A stretch of 64,000 bases of DNA from Aedes albopictus (lineage: Eukaryota > Arthropoda > Insecta > Diptera > Culicidae): positions 331,248,421-331,312,420 of the forward strand of contig NC_085138.1 in NCBI RefSeq assembly GCF_035046485.1. Reading direction: 5' to 3'. Position numbers and translations under genes: made by a program. How positions within the stretch are numbered: the first letter of the stretch is position 1; each line of letters begins with the position of its first letter. The notes under the pieces were generated by a model, which was given only the letters and a program-made list of their open reading frames with translations, did not search any database and was not told the origin of the DNA. Below are positions 11,131-23,053 of the stretch, one piece after another.

Positions 11131-13559
11131 TCATAAGTTTGACCTGACCACAGATCAATTCTGCCCTCTGTATTACCATGAGTGCCCAGGGCTGAAAGCA
11201 AGTAAGAATTAGTTGGCTACCATTGATAATGTGGATGTGAACATGAAAATGATACGTTTTTGAAAAAGTTGACCAGCCTTACGATTGAACCTTTGTCAGT
11301 TGCCAGTTTATTATTTGAACCAGGTGCCTCAACATCACGAAGACAAAAGTTGACCCGATTCCACAAAGAACTGCAATAAATCTCATTTCACTTACAGTCC
11401 CAACAAATTCTCATCGAGAACGTATAACGTGGTCCCAGTTAATTTTTATGACCGTTCCAGCCGGATTACGATAACCATCTCGATGATGTCTTTCTTCCTA
11501 CACTTCTTTGGAAAAGCTTTCGTGCCCGTTGCCCATTAGGCCCACCATTGTCAGTCAGAACCAAACCGTGGAGGTGCAAAATTGACGCCGAAATCCAATC
11601 ATAATTTCATCTTTCAGTCGGCACGGCACACCGACTGGCTGGTTGCCTCGAAGTGTTATATTTTTTATGGGAAGTTGTTTTCGCCAATAAAAATATGAAA
11701 ATAAAAACGAGATTTCATCATGAACGGGCACAGAATGGAATATTAAGCAGCGCACTGCTGCTGGCTGGTAATGGAGATGAAACGAGTTATGGGAATCTTC
11801 TTATGGTTAAAGGTGCGCCTCGGGTACAAGATTTGTGAGAGTCGAGCAAGGAGGAATTTTATGAGTTGTGGGAGACATAAAAAGTATTGCACCGGAGATC
11901 GTTTTGGAAATTGGGTTGAGCTTTAATGTGTAAGCGTAGGATGGACTATAATCTCTAGACCACCATCGAATTTATTAATAGCGAAAACTACAACTAAAAT
12001 CGTACTGTAGGAGACCCGACTGTACGTTTCCCCAGCATAATGTAAATATTACAATTAATATTGAAGAAACGCGTATCAATCACTCATTTTTTGCCTCGCC
12101 CATTTTCGCATTTCTCCGTCATTCGCAAGTGCCACAGAGACACTCTGTCAAGCGAAAATTGAGTCGGAAGAACTTCAAAAGATGTCATCTCTTCCATCCT
12201 TGTGCTACCCTGCCTGCCAGCGTATGCCGACCCAAGCAACAACGTTCTTGGCTGTCTGTTACGGCGACAAACTGCGGCGCGAAGATCTTTCGCGTCCCGC
12301 AGCTTTTCCCTGGATGATGGTATGAGCGTCGCCGGTCAACAGCATTCCACAAAGTTCACTCACTCCATTACATTCTAATTACACTTGTATGTAAAAGGAG
12401 ACGCCGCCGCATCGAGACTCAAAGACAAGGCCTTGCCGGCGCTATGTTTGGTGAACGAAGGCGAGAAAAGAAACAAACTTTTCTCGTAAATAATGTTATC
12501 CAACTCCGACACATTCCCCAGACTGGTGGTGAGACGGCAAAACTTGGTGTATGGTATTCAATTTTCATCTGGAGTCACCAGACCCGGCATCTTGGCGCAC
12601 GGTACGACGCGGTGTGGGTACTCAGTATTGGATTCAGCTGTTGCTCAAATCAGTCCCCCGCGGGGTTTTTGGCAAGGACTCCGGTGTTGCGCTACCGTTC
12701 CGTTCCATATCGGCAACGGACAATTTGTTACTCCATAAAGTTGGCACACGATTTCTATTGGCGTTTCTTGTGCACTTTCGAAACAAAATCACATCCCAAC
12801 GTAACCTTTGAGGCAGCTTTTCGCAGCCAGCACCACCGGGGGATAGTAGTACCTGTCCACACCGGACCATGTAGAACACATAATCTACAATCTTATCGAC
12901 ATCGGTAATAATCGTTTGGGTAGGGGCGCAATTTGACTGGCCGTTTGGCGGCTTCCGTCCGGAGCACGAAACCCGCAGGGGACAACAACGTTCCGCATAT
13001 TTCATCACGACTCGTGCCTAATTGTACCGCAAATGGGGACCGATAAACTGACTGTCTAACTCGGGCCCGTCTCCATCTAAGTCTTCGGTATGCGCTGCAT
13101 GGACTTCGGACAAGTGGCTGAAACAGAAAGTATTCGATATAAATCGATGTAAATTATTCCTAGCACCCACCAACGCACCGGATCGTGTCTGGTGGCGACA
13201 AAAGCACCTAATAGTTTCAACATCTAGAAAAATTATTCTCACATGTGCATGTTGGAGTAGGTCGTATAAAGTGACTTGATAAATTAAGTTGGCATGTGAC
13301 ATGAACTACATGCAAGACAACAGATTTCCATTGGCACACCTGAATGTTTGAAGCACTTGATTGTTATCCACATGCGACGTGTCGATATTTATAATATTAC
13401 ATAACAAGTGTCTTGATGACGGGTCTGCAACGCTCTTTTTTTTCTAATTTTGATGTCATCAAAAGTCTTGCATCATAAGATAAAAAGTATCTTCAGAGAA
13501 TATCCCAGAATGAATCTTTTTGAGTTCTTCAGACTGCAGTTTTACAAAATAAATCCATT
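11131..13559. other. mostly unique intronic sequence with a GC-richer part
   Basis: No repeat of the window's families is seen. The 154-codon ORF at 12444-12908 has no recognisable family, no splice-consistent extension and several overlapping ORFs on both strands, so I do not call it. The GC-richer 12100-13050 part is a candidate for conserved regulatory sequence. Confidence 0.35.
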
Positions 13560-14230
13560 AAGCATTCTTGAAGGTATTCCATTAGTAATCCCACGAAAAA
13601 TCCTAGCGGTGATGGCGGCTTCCTCGTGTCTTCTGGAGAAATTCTCGAAGGAATCCCTGGAGCAATTCTTGAAGGAATACCTGAAGGAATCCCTTTAGGA
13701 ATTCCTCAATGAATCTCTGGAGAAATTCCTGAAGGAATCCTTGGAGGAGTTCCTGAATGAATCCCTGGAGGAATTTCTAAGGTATCTCTGAAGGAATTCC
13801 TGAAGAAACCTGATGGAATCTCTGCCGGAATACCTGGAAGAATCTCTGTAGGAATTCCTGAAGGAATCCTTGGAGGCATTTCTGAAGGAATATATGCTGA
13901 AATTCCCGAGAGAAACTCTGGAGTAATTCTTGCAATCATCTCTGGAGAAATGCGTAGATGAATTTCTGAAGATTCTGGAAGAATTCCTGAGGAAATCCCT
14001 GAAGGAATTTCTGAAGGAGTCCCTGGAGCAATTCCTGAAAGAATCCTTGCAGGAATTCCTGAATGAATGCCAGGAGGAATTCCTGAAGGAATCCTTGGAA
14101 TAATTTCTTAAGGAATCCCTAGAGGAATTCCTGAAGGAATATCTGGGGGAATTCCTGAAGGAATTCCTGGAAAAATTTCTGATGGAATCCCTGATGCAAT
14201 GCTTGAAGGAATCCATAAAGAAATTTTTGA
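13560..14230 (+). repeat. GGAATTCC minisatellite, CTGAAGG orientation
   Basis: Degenerate 12- and 24-nt units of the type GGAATTCCTGAAGGAATCC run head-to-tail. Because the period is a multiple of three, both strands stay open and give ORFs rich in RNSFRDS or GIPEGIS, which I do not regard as genes. The orientation reverses at about 14230. Confidence 0.85.
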
Positions 14231-14831
14231 AGGGATTCCTCTAGGAATTCCTTCAGGGATTCCTCCAGGGATTCCTCCAGGGATTCCTCCAGGAATTCCC
14301 CATGAATTCCTCCAGGAACTCGTTCAGGGATTTCTCCAGGACTTCCTCCAAGAATTCATTTGGAATTTCTCCAGGAATTCCTTCAGGAATTCCTTCAGGA
14401 ATTACTTCAGGAAATTCCTTTAGGGATTCCTTCAAGAACTCCTCCTGGGAATTCATCAAAAATTCCCTCAGGCATTCCTCATGCAATTCATCCAGGGAAT
14501 CCTTCTGCAATTCATCCAGGGATTTGTTCATGAATTCTCCCAGGGATTCCTTCAGGAATTCCCCAGGGATTCCTTCCGGAATTTCCCCAGGGATTCCTTC
14601 AGGAAATTCTCCAGAGATTCCTTCAGGTGTTACTCCAGAGATTCCTTCAAGATTTCCTCCAGAGATTCCTTGAGGAATTCCTACAGAGATTTCTTGAGGA
14701 ATTTCTCCAGAGATTCCTTGAGGAATTCCTCCAGAGATTCCTTGAGGAATTCCTTCAGGAATTCCTTCAGAGATTCCTTCAGGAATTCCTTCAGAGATTC
14801 CTTCAGGAATTCTTCCAGAGATTCTTCCAGG

Positions 14832-15707
14832 ATTTCCTTCTGGAAATTTCTTCAGGATTTCCTCCAGAGATTTCATGAGGAATTCCTCCAGAGATTCCTT
14901 TTGTAATTCCTTCAGAGATTCCTTCAGAAATTCCTCCAGAGATTCCTTCAGAAATTACTACAGAGATTCTTTCAGAAATTCTTTCAGAGATTCATTCAGG
15001 AATTCTTTCAGAGGTTCCTTCAGGAATTCTTTCAGAGATTCCTTCAGGAGTTCTTTCAGAGATTCCTTCAGGAATTCCTCCAGAGATTCCTTCAGGAATT
15101 CCTTCAGAGATTCCTTCAGGTATTCCTCCAGAGATTCCTTCAAGATTTCCTCCAGAGATTTCATGAGGAATTTCTCCAGAAATTCCTTGAGGAATTACTC
15201 CAGAAATTCCTTGAGGAATTCGGTATCTAATTCGTACATAGTGGAGCTCCATCGTCGATGTCATCAAAAACCGATAGCGACAGAAATTCGGGAGCGAAAG
15301 TGGAGGTGAGTCGGCCAAATTTCCTTCTGGAAATTTCTTCAGGAATTCCTCCAGAGATTCCTCCAGGAATTCCTCCAGAGATTCCTTTTGTAATTCCTTC
15401 AGAGATTCCTTCAGAAATTCCTCCAGAGATTCCTTCAGAAATTACTACAGAGATTCTTTCAGAAATTCTTTCAGAGATTCATTCAGGAATTCTTTCAGAG
15501 GTTCCTTCAGGAATTCTTTCAGAGATTCCTTCAGGAGTTCTTTCAGAGATTCCTTCAGGAATTCCTCCAGAGATTCCTTCAGGAATTCCTTCAGAGATTC
15601 CTTCAGGTATTCCTCCTGAGATTCCTTCAAGATTTCCTCCAGAGATTTCATGAGGAATTTCTCCAGAAATTCCTTGAGGAATTACTCCAGAAATTCCTTG
15701 AGGAATT
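14832..15707. repeat. 389-bp duplication with 102-bp filler
   Basis: Copy one (14832-15220) and copy two (15319-15707) have equal length and only a few base differences clustered near their start. The filler at 15220-15321 overlaps each copy by one to three bases. Confidence 0.88.
15220..15321 (+). repeat. 102-bp filler identical to 10906-11007
   Basis: This LINE-like sequence, ending GTGAGTCGGCCAAATT, is foreign to the minisatellite and matches its upstream copy without any mismatch. Confidence 0.92.
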
Positions 15708-16745
15708 CCTCCAGAGATTCCTTCAGGAATTTCTCCAGAGATTTCTTCAGGAATTTCTTCAGAGTTTCCTTCAGGAATTCTTCCAGAGATTCTTTAAGGA
15801 TTTCCTTCCGGGATTTCTTCAGAAATTCCTCCATAGATTCCTTCACGAATTACTACAGAGATTCATTCAGAAATTCTTTCAGAGATTCTTTCAGGAATTC
15901 TTTCAGAGATTCATTAAGGAATTCTTTCAGAGATTCCTTCAGGAATTCCTCCAGAGATTCCTTCAGGAATTCCTCCAGAGATTCCTTAAGGCATTCCTCC
16001 AGAGATTCCTTCAGGAACATCTTCCAAAGATTCCTTCAGGAACTCCTCCAGGGATTCCTACAGGAATTACTCCAAAGATTCTTTCAGAAATTCCTCCAGA
16101 GATTATTTCAGAAATTCTTCCAGAGATTCCTTCAGGAATGCCTTCAGAGATTCCTTTAAGCATTTCTTTAGGAATGCTTTCTGAGATTCCTTAATGCATT
16201 CTCCAGAAATTCCTACAGAAATTCCTTCTGAGATTCCTTAGAAGTTCCTCCTTCTTTAGGAATTCAACCAGGGATTTCTTCAGAAATTCCTCCCGAGATT
16301 TCTTCAGAAATTCCCACAGAGATTCATTAGAAATTCCTACGGAGATTTCTTCAGAAATTCCTCCGGAGATATCTTCAGAAATTTCTTCCGGGGATTCCTT
16401 CAGGAATTCCTGCAGAGATTCCTTCAGAAATTTCTCCAGAGATTTCTCCAAAAATTCCTCCAGAGATTCCTCCAGGAATTTCGTCAGAGATCCCTTCAGG
16501 AATTCTTCCAGAGATTACTTTAGGAATTCCTCTAGGGATTCCTTCAGGAATTTCTCCAGAAATTTCTTAAGGAATTCCTTCAGAGATTATTTCAGAAATT
16601 CTTCCAGAGATTCCTTCAGGAATTCCTCCAGTGATTCCTTCAGGAACTTCTCCAGAGATTACTTTAGGAATACCTCCAGACATTCCTCAAGGCATTAATT
16701 CCTTCAGAGATTCCTTAGAAGGAATTCCTCAATGGAGCATCCATA

Positions 16746-16850
16746 AACGACGTAGCATTTTAGGGGAAGCGGAAGTCTGAGATTGTGTGACGAGCCATGT
16801 TTTAGGTATGGGAAAATATGCTACGAGGGGGAAGGGGGCCGTCACCAAAT
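16746..16850. mobile_element. one-ended MITE fragment
   Basis: The sequence begins CATCCATAAACGACGTAGC, similar to the end of the element at 8514-8664, and contains the G-rich stretch GAGGGGGAAGGGGG. No matching second end is found. Confidence 0.45.
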
Positions 16851-16859
16851 TGAATTTCT

Positions 16860-19404
16860 TTATTGAGGAATTGACGTCCAAAGAGTTTTGAACAAGTCTT
16901 TCGATGTAGCTTCGGTTCTACAGCAATTATCTTTCTCATAATCTTCAGAGCATACGCGCCTGTTTGGCTTCATCTAAGTGGACATGCATTATTTTTCATT
17001 TCCTTGAGCCTGACCACCGTTTCTGACATTCGTCTTCACAATGATGCCCGACGATTCCTTCTTCGACGCGACACAAGAACCAATAAACTTTAACGACCAA
17101 TTCTTGAAATCCCGTCGAGAGGAAGCCATTGTTTTCTAATAAAGGAATATTAATGCGGCTTTTGTTTCCTTCGACTCGACTGCTGAAATGTAGTGGTACA
17201 GCATGGGCAACGTCCATGTAAATGCGTTCCTTCGGACAAGAGTCGGAGGATTAGTGCACAAGGAAACCTTATGCTGTCCCTTGTGTAAAGAGAGGAAGCT
17301 TATTAAAACGAACTGGCAACATGAGCGACAACCAGCCAGGCCGCAATGGGTCAACATGCCAACCGTGTGGCCGCTAATCAGCCTAACGCAACAGTGCACA
17401 CGATTGTGCTGTGCCCGAAAGAAAACATCGCATCGCCAGAGCGCGCCCAATTACCTTACCGGCAAAATTGATATTCAATCGCGTTCCTTCTCACGGGGCG
17501 ATCTCCTCAAGGCGCTCGCTGCTGTGGGTATGTCTTGTCATATGGGTTTCTGTCCATGTGAGCGAGCTGGTCCGTGGCCAGAACCTCCAGCGACCGCATA
17601 GCCAGGAGCAAACTGCCATGGGGAAAGAGCGCGAGGTTAATTAAAGCATATCGAATTTTCCTACCAAACAATGCGATTAGAATGATCGAGTACCTGATCG
17701 GAGGCACCGATCGTGCGAAGTTACGGTAGCACTCGTGGAGTACGGCCGCCGGGAAGTACACCGCCAGGCGTTGAGCATCGGGTGATCGTTAGTTGGAGAT
17801 GTTCAAAATCGAACGATTCTTGAACTTTTCCCCCATCCCACGACGACGTATTCCGGTAGCTCGGTACAAAGTCTCGACGCCCACTTCAGTCCATTAGCCG
17901 CGGAATTCTTTCTCGTCGACTTTTCGTTCTCTTACCCAACCAAGCTGATCCAGGCGAATCATTAGCTTCTTCGGATGCCCGGTACCCGGTAGTGCTGTTT
18001 GGATCGATTCATTGAGAACTACCGCTAGAGGTTAGGAGCATCCCGGGCATGTATGGAAACCGTGCGATCATCCCCCCGGAGCTCACTCGTTTCATGGTTA
18101 TCCCCAAACAGCTGCTGCTGCCGGCGGGATCAGCGCGAGGTGCGCTTCTACACATGGTTCGTTAGCGCGCCTCATCTCGGTGGTGTGGTGTGGTGCGCTT
18201 TCGGATGTGGTTTCGGGCCGGGGAGATTTATACTGGAATGGTGTAATTACGACCGCTGAGCAGCGGGCATAAATTCGTATAGGAGCATCTATTCTACATA
18301 CCCCCCAGCACAGACCATGGATTTTGGACGGATTCACGTCAGCCAGCAGCGCCCGCGCTGGTAAGCAGAAGAAAAATTGTGTAAATAAATCGTGCGCCTT
18401 CGGAAGGGCGAAGCGAATTCCAACGTCCGATAGAACCAAGTGGAACTGTGTATACAAACAAACATTCAATTAAATTTAATTTTCAATTTGGCAAACCGTG
18501 CTTGGACTGGTTGCGGTTGCTGCTCGAGGAAGAATTGGTACTGTGGCAGTAATGGCATAGTGGGCAAGCTAATTTGAATAAGTTTTATGGGCTTCCTGAC
18601 CCAGACTAGGAAATTTGACGATTTAGCGAGTGGGGTAGGTTGAACTAGACAGCTCCAACCAATTTCGATGGTCAGATTTAGTTCAATAGGTGATGGTCAG
18701 ACACACGAATAGTTCATTCGATATTGGTATAATTCTGATACAGTTGAAACAATTATCAACCTGTTGACAAAAACTCGTACAGGTATACCTCGATTTAGAT
18801 AGACCCTTGAATTTATGTACATTTTACCTTGATTTCATGAACATTTTTAATGATTAAATGTCTAATCAGTTTAATTCTTGCAGTTTGTTTTATGGTGACT
18901 TATAATGCAGGGGTTTTAGTTTTTTTTTTTTTTTGACACGCGGAGCACTTCATATCAATTAATTGTTTTATAGAGTACCCAAAATAGCGCCAAAGCTACC
19001 TTAATCTCATACTTCATACTTCCCTCTCTGACTTTATTTTTAACAATAACTCTCCCGCTGTCGTGATCGTTGACATGAGCGGAGTATATGGGGTGATTCT
19101 CTGGCGATATTTTTTTTTACAAATCCCTTAACAATGCCAACATTTTGGGCGGATGTATGCAAACTACCCATTCGCCAGGCTTTTGCTCAAAGCTTTCAAG
19201 TAAACTTTTTTCAAGATTTCTTGTAACTTTCTCACCGAGAATTGTAATATATTACTGATATTTTTGGTAGATGCCTTACACTATCTAGGCGTGTACTCAG
19301 CTGATTGTATTCCAAAATATGTAGCAAATTTCATAAGAAGGTCATTGTAATACTTCCGAAGGTTACTTACAAGATGCCAAATTATTTCCAATGCTTTTTT
19401 TTAT
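16860..19404. other. unique intronic sequence
   Basis: The sequence is GC-moderate to 18.5 kb and AT-rich after it. Overlapping ORFs of up to 132 codons occur on both strands around 17.1-17.7 kb and 18.1-18.5 kb, without a family pattern or paired splice sites, and are not called. A pure T-run lies near 18919. The 16.9-18.5 kb part is a candidate for regulatory sequence. Confidence 0.35.
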
Positions 19405-19824
19405 TCTTTAACCACTTAACCTAATTTACAGCTCTTTTGTCCACTAGGGCACTGCGGCTGCACTTACACTTTAAACAGCGCCTAAATGTATTCTATTCTA
19501 ATTCTACTATCGAACTGGTTGCCTTTGCGCTGCTGTCACTTCTCTACTCTGTCCATGGTCATTGGCGTAGCTAGCCTTTTCTTTTTTTTCACTCAATCTA
19601 CTAAACAAACAAGAAAAAAGAGAAGGATGAAAGGGGCCCCCTCTTGCATGCCACTCTTTCTCGTGTTTGCTTAGGAGCGTAAGTAAGAAAAAAGAAAAAG
19701 CTAGCTACGCTAATGTCCATGGTAGAAAGATGAGCACGAGATGAGGGTCCATTTTGAGTTGCCTTTAACCGATATCCATGTTTCCGGGTCCGTTAGAGCA
19801 TATGCTCAGAAGAGGGTCAGATCC
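19405..19824 (-). mobile_element. 5'-truncated SINE copy (same family as 9660-10106)
   Basis: The sequence matches the reverse complement of the SINE body, including the ACTTAACCTAATTTACAG tail region and the segment ending GAAGAGGGTC near 19818. The tRNA-like head is missing. The copy is interrupted by a hAT MITE at 19560-19715. Confidence 0.7.
19560..19715. mobile_element. 156-bp hAT MITE, same ends as 3137-7915
   Basis: The ends are CATTGGCGTAGCTAG and CTAGCTACGCTAATG, flanked by the exact 8-bp duplication TCCATGGT at 19552-19559 and 19716-19723. It is inserted in a SINE. The shared termini place it in the family of the 4.8 kb element. Confidence 0.88.
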
Positions 19825-20497
19825 CAAGCAACACACTTGGACATTAATAAGTTCCTGTAATTTGTATGCAACTATATTGAAAGTTATGTCATTTGAACCA
19901 ATCGTCTTATTAACGACTAAATTGCAACCAAAAAAGCGCAAGAGGTGGAGCCAATATAAAACATCCATTCGTGATATAAACGGTTTTAATACGCAATCGA
20001 ATTATAACCAAGATACAACTTATAGTCGACTTAAAAAATGGTGACCGATTCGACAACTAGTCAGCTAGTCAGCACATTCGTCACTGCCAGTTATTATGCA
20101 TCAACAGTTTTGTTCATGTGATTAATAAATTGTGTGCATAAGTATAGCGCAAATAAGGCTGACCGAGAACGTCAATTTGTGTGCCGTTCTAAATTTATCG
20201 GCAAGTTACGCATTTTAGCTCCATATTCTCAGCGCGCCTCAGTCTACCTATCATTTTGCGAGTGAAAATTTAGGCATTTGTGGTAAAAATTAACTCGCCA
20301 TATTGCTTTGGCGGAGTGCATTTCAGCAGCTTATTTAATGCACCCATAAAATGCTGAAAGTTAATTTTAGAATTTAGAAAGATACTATTTGCTGAATCAT
20401 GTCTATGGGAATCCGTATTGACAAAGCACAACAATGCTTCACGTGGTACACGGAACCGCCAAAATACCAAAAATTGGAAACTTTTGACGCAATCCTA
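19825..20497. other. unique AT-rich intronic sequence
   Basis: No gene or repeat family is recognised. Confidence 0.3.
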
Positions 20498-20751
20498 CAC
20501 ACTTAAAATAAAGTACCGTATTCAGCTGTTCTATTTTCGGTAAAAGTTCAGATTACCGAATGTTCAGCAACATATTATCGAAGTTCGTCAAAAAATTACC
20601 GAACGTTCGGTAAACTATACTGAATCACCGGTAATGTTTACCGAACGTTCGGTAAAGATTAGCCGAACTTCGGTAAAACTGTGCTGAACTTCGGTAATCC
20701 GAACTTTTCCGAAAATAGAACAGCCAAACAAGTGACTCTGAAATAAGTGTG
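20498..20751. mobile_element. TA-flanked MITE with ACCGAACGTTCGGTAA palindromes
   Basis: This 254-bp element is bounded by CACACTTA and TAAGTGTG next to TA dinucleotides. The arms of about 70 nt share CTGTTCTATTTTCGG and similar text in inverted form. The centre holds repeated ACCGAACGTTCGGTAA palindromes. TA duplication suggests mobilisation by a Tc1/mariner-type transposase. Confidence 0.72.
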
Positions 20752-20934
20752 TATAGTTTGACCCAATAAGTCAACATTTGAGTGAATCGATTAAACTCTT
20801 GCAAGGTAAATTACCTTCACCTCCAACTAAAAATATACTCAAGTGAAGGTAAATTAAACCCAGACCCCCTTCATTCAACCCTAATTTGGGTAAACGCAGA
20901 CACTTGGACGTGTACTTCCCATTTACGTCGACAA

Positions 20935-21062
20935 GAGGCTGTCCATTTATTACGTACCAAAAATTTCACGTTTTTTTTGTAAAAAATGTAAACCCATTGT
21001 ATTTTTTTTCGTGGGAAACTCCTCATATTTTTGTACGTTACGTTAGATTTCTTAAAACCCCA
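20935..21062. mobile_element. fragment of a GTCCATTTATTACGTA-type element
   Basis: The start CTGTCCATTTATTACGTACC resembles the class of elements that begin TCCATAAACTACGTA. The right end is TACGTTACGTTAG near 21040. The copy is diverged. Confidence 0.35.
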
Positions 21063-21064
21063 TA

Positions 21065-21262
21065 CAGTCAGGTCTTTTTTTACGCGGTTTTCATTTACGC
21101 GGCCGCGTAAATGAAAACTCCATACAAAAAAAAATTTCATCGTCTTATTTTTGCATGATTCGTCGAGAAATGGTGAGACTTTTTTTACGCGGTTTTTCGA
21201 ATTTTGAACTGAGTTTTTTTTTTACGCGGTACGTATCCCCCGCGTAAAAAAAAACCTGACTG
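21065..21262. mobile_element. TA-flanked MITE with CAGTCAGGT ends
   Basis: This 198-bp element begins CAGTCAGGTCTTTTTTTACG and ends with the reverse complement ACCTGACTG. TA lies on both sides (21063-21064, 21263-21264). Internal TTTTACGCGG motifs repeat. A fragment of the same family is at 59472-59560. Confidence 0.8.
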
Positions 21263-21264
21263 TA

Positions 21265-21885
21265 TATTCAAATCTTCCCAGTGGAAGGTACCAGTCGTTC
21301 AGTAATGCGAAAATGATGCAGAATTTTTTTTACTGGGTCAATATTATACTTCCAATCAGATTTTGTTTCTATTTACCACTTTAATTTTATAGAATTTGGA
21401 ATATGTCGATAAATTTATGAAGAAAAGGTTACATTTTATTTGTACATGATTTCGTTATTTTTGAAACATTTTGGTTTTTTATAGTGCATTTTATATTTTT
21501 CGTGATCACAAAAACATTTTGCCGCACATTTTGGAACTTCTATCTCTCCTGTCAAAAAAGTTCGTAATGTTCTAAATAAGTTCCAGGTGCAACATGTTTA
21601 CAACACTCAGAATCAATGTTTTGGTTGATTTGGTTTGTAAACGGTTGTAACTAAGATTCGTTGAAACAATCAGATTATACATCAGTTACAAATTGGTTTC
21701 GCAAGTTTCGACTAATGATGACGTTTGTTTTTATTTTGCTAGTTGTTATAAAACTGTTACACCTCAGTTTGGCATTAACAACAGGAATTTAATAGGTTTT
21801 AATTTTGTTTGTTTCATGAAAACTCAGTTGCAACATGTTTGCAACGATGATCATTTCCATTTTAGTTGCAGGTGCTACTTGGGAT
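21265..21885. other. unique AT-rich intronic sequence
   Basis: No gene is seen. Several AACATGTTTRCAAC motifs near 21590-21850 hint at a decayed element. Confidence 0.3.
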
Positions 21886-22012
21886 GTCAGTCACTCTCGG
21901 AGAAAAGAGCAACTGACAAGAAATTGCTTGTGCCGGGACTGGGATCAAACCCATGACCATCCACTTATGAGGTGAACGTGCAGCCACTACGCCACGGGCC
22001 CCGGCAGATTTC
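21886..22012 (-). mobile_element. SINE fragment with tRNA-like head
   Basis: On the minus strand, CCCGTGGCGTAGTGGCTGC and the B-box GGGTTTGATCCCAG match the head of the SINE at 9660. The body is truncated after GTCAGTTGCTCTTTT. Confidence 0.65.
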
Positions 22013-22084
22013 CAATGCTGTCATGGTAAAATAAGAGCTAGTTAGTCAAGGTTCCCCGATTTCAGCGCCTGCACTAGTACATTC

Positions 22085-22800
22085 CCATTGAAGAATTCCT
22101 GGATGAATCTCTGAAGGAACAGCTTGAGCAATTCCTGATAGAACTGCTGCTTCAACTTCTAAAAGAATCCATGGAACAACTTTTGAAGAAATCCCTGAAG
22201 AAATTCTAGGAATATAGAACAAGTATCATAAGATGTTTCCGAAATAATTTCAAATGAATTACTGAAAGAGTTTCTGAAAAAAGTAGGAATGTTCCAGGAA
22301 TCCATGGATGAATTTTCTGAATAAATTTCAAAAGTTACACCTGAAAAAACACCTGGAAACCCCTAGTGGAACACCAAACAATAACTTTTGAGATATGTTT
22401 GGGAAAAAAAATCCTGGAGGAATCGCCTAATGAAAATCCTCAACAATTGTTTAATGAATTTCAGAAGGAATCCATAAATAAATACCAAGAGGTACGCTTG
22501 GAGGAAATCCTGGAGGAATTTCTGATTAAATACATACAGGAATACCCGACGGAATTTCTAATGAAAACTCCTTGTGAATTTCTGCAGGAATCTCTGCAAG
22601 AATATTTTCCAGCCTTTCAGTGAGAATCCTTATCAGAATCTCTGAAAGAATCTGTAGAAAAAAATCTGAAAGAATCTTTAGAGGATTTTCTAAGACATTC
22701 TTAAGAAATCCTTCGTTCAATTTCTGGATGAAAAATTTTGTGAAGGAATATCTAAAGGAATGTGAAGAAATCTTGGGAAAAATTCTGAAGGACTTCTGAA
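22085..22800 (+). repeat. degenerate GGAATTCC repeat field
   Basis: Diverged units of the type GGAATYTCTGAAGGAATCC occur in the CTGAAGG orientation. The Glu-rich ORFs here are repeat artefacts. Confidence 0.6.
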
Positions 22801-23053
22801 TTTCTGATTCTTAACGTATCCGTGAATCATTTTCTAAGAATATAGTCCATGGTGTATTTTTGAGAAAGTTCATGGAAGGTTTTCTAGGTATATGCTTTGA
22901 AAAATTTCTGGAAGAAACTCTTTGGAAAAAAATGAAGATATTTTTAGATGAATTTCTGGAATAATCTATGCTAGATTTTTTGAAAGGAAATCTTGAAGTA
23001 TGTTCTAAAAGAATCCATGCAACACTTTTGGAAGCTATCCGTTGTTGTCTTAA

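Larger units (their letters stand above)
14231..16735 (-). repeat. GGAATTCC minisatellite, CCTTCAG orientation
   Basis: About 2.5 kb of units such as GATTCCTTCAGGAATTCC, with a 24-nt period, inverted relative to the preceding block. The block contains a 389-bp internal duplication (14832-15220 and 15319-15707) with a foreign 102-bp segment at the junction. ORFs of up to 207 codons are periodicity artefacts. Confidence 0.88.

Noticed and set aside
12444..12908. 154-codon plus-strand ORF
   Set aside because: No recognisable domain, overlapping ORFs in other frames including the minus strand, and no consistent splice extension. It is likely a chance ORF in GC-richer intron.
13695..16451. ORFs up to 207 codons with GIPEGIS, RNSFRDS or FLQRFLE repeats on both strands
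   Set aside because: They follow the 24-nt minisatellite period, which keeps several frames open at once, and frames on both strands overlap. There is no start context or homology.
17136..17601. Overlapping 104- and 132-codon ORFs on opposite strands
   Set aside because: No protein family pattern. They could be chance ORFs in conserved non-coding sequence.
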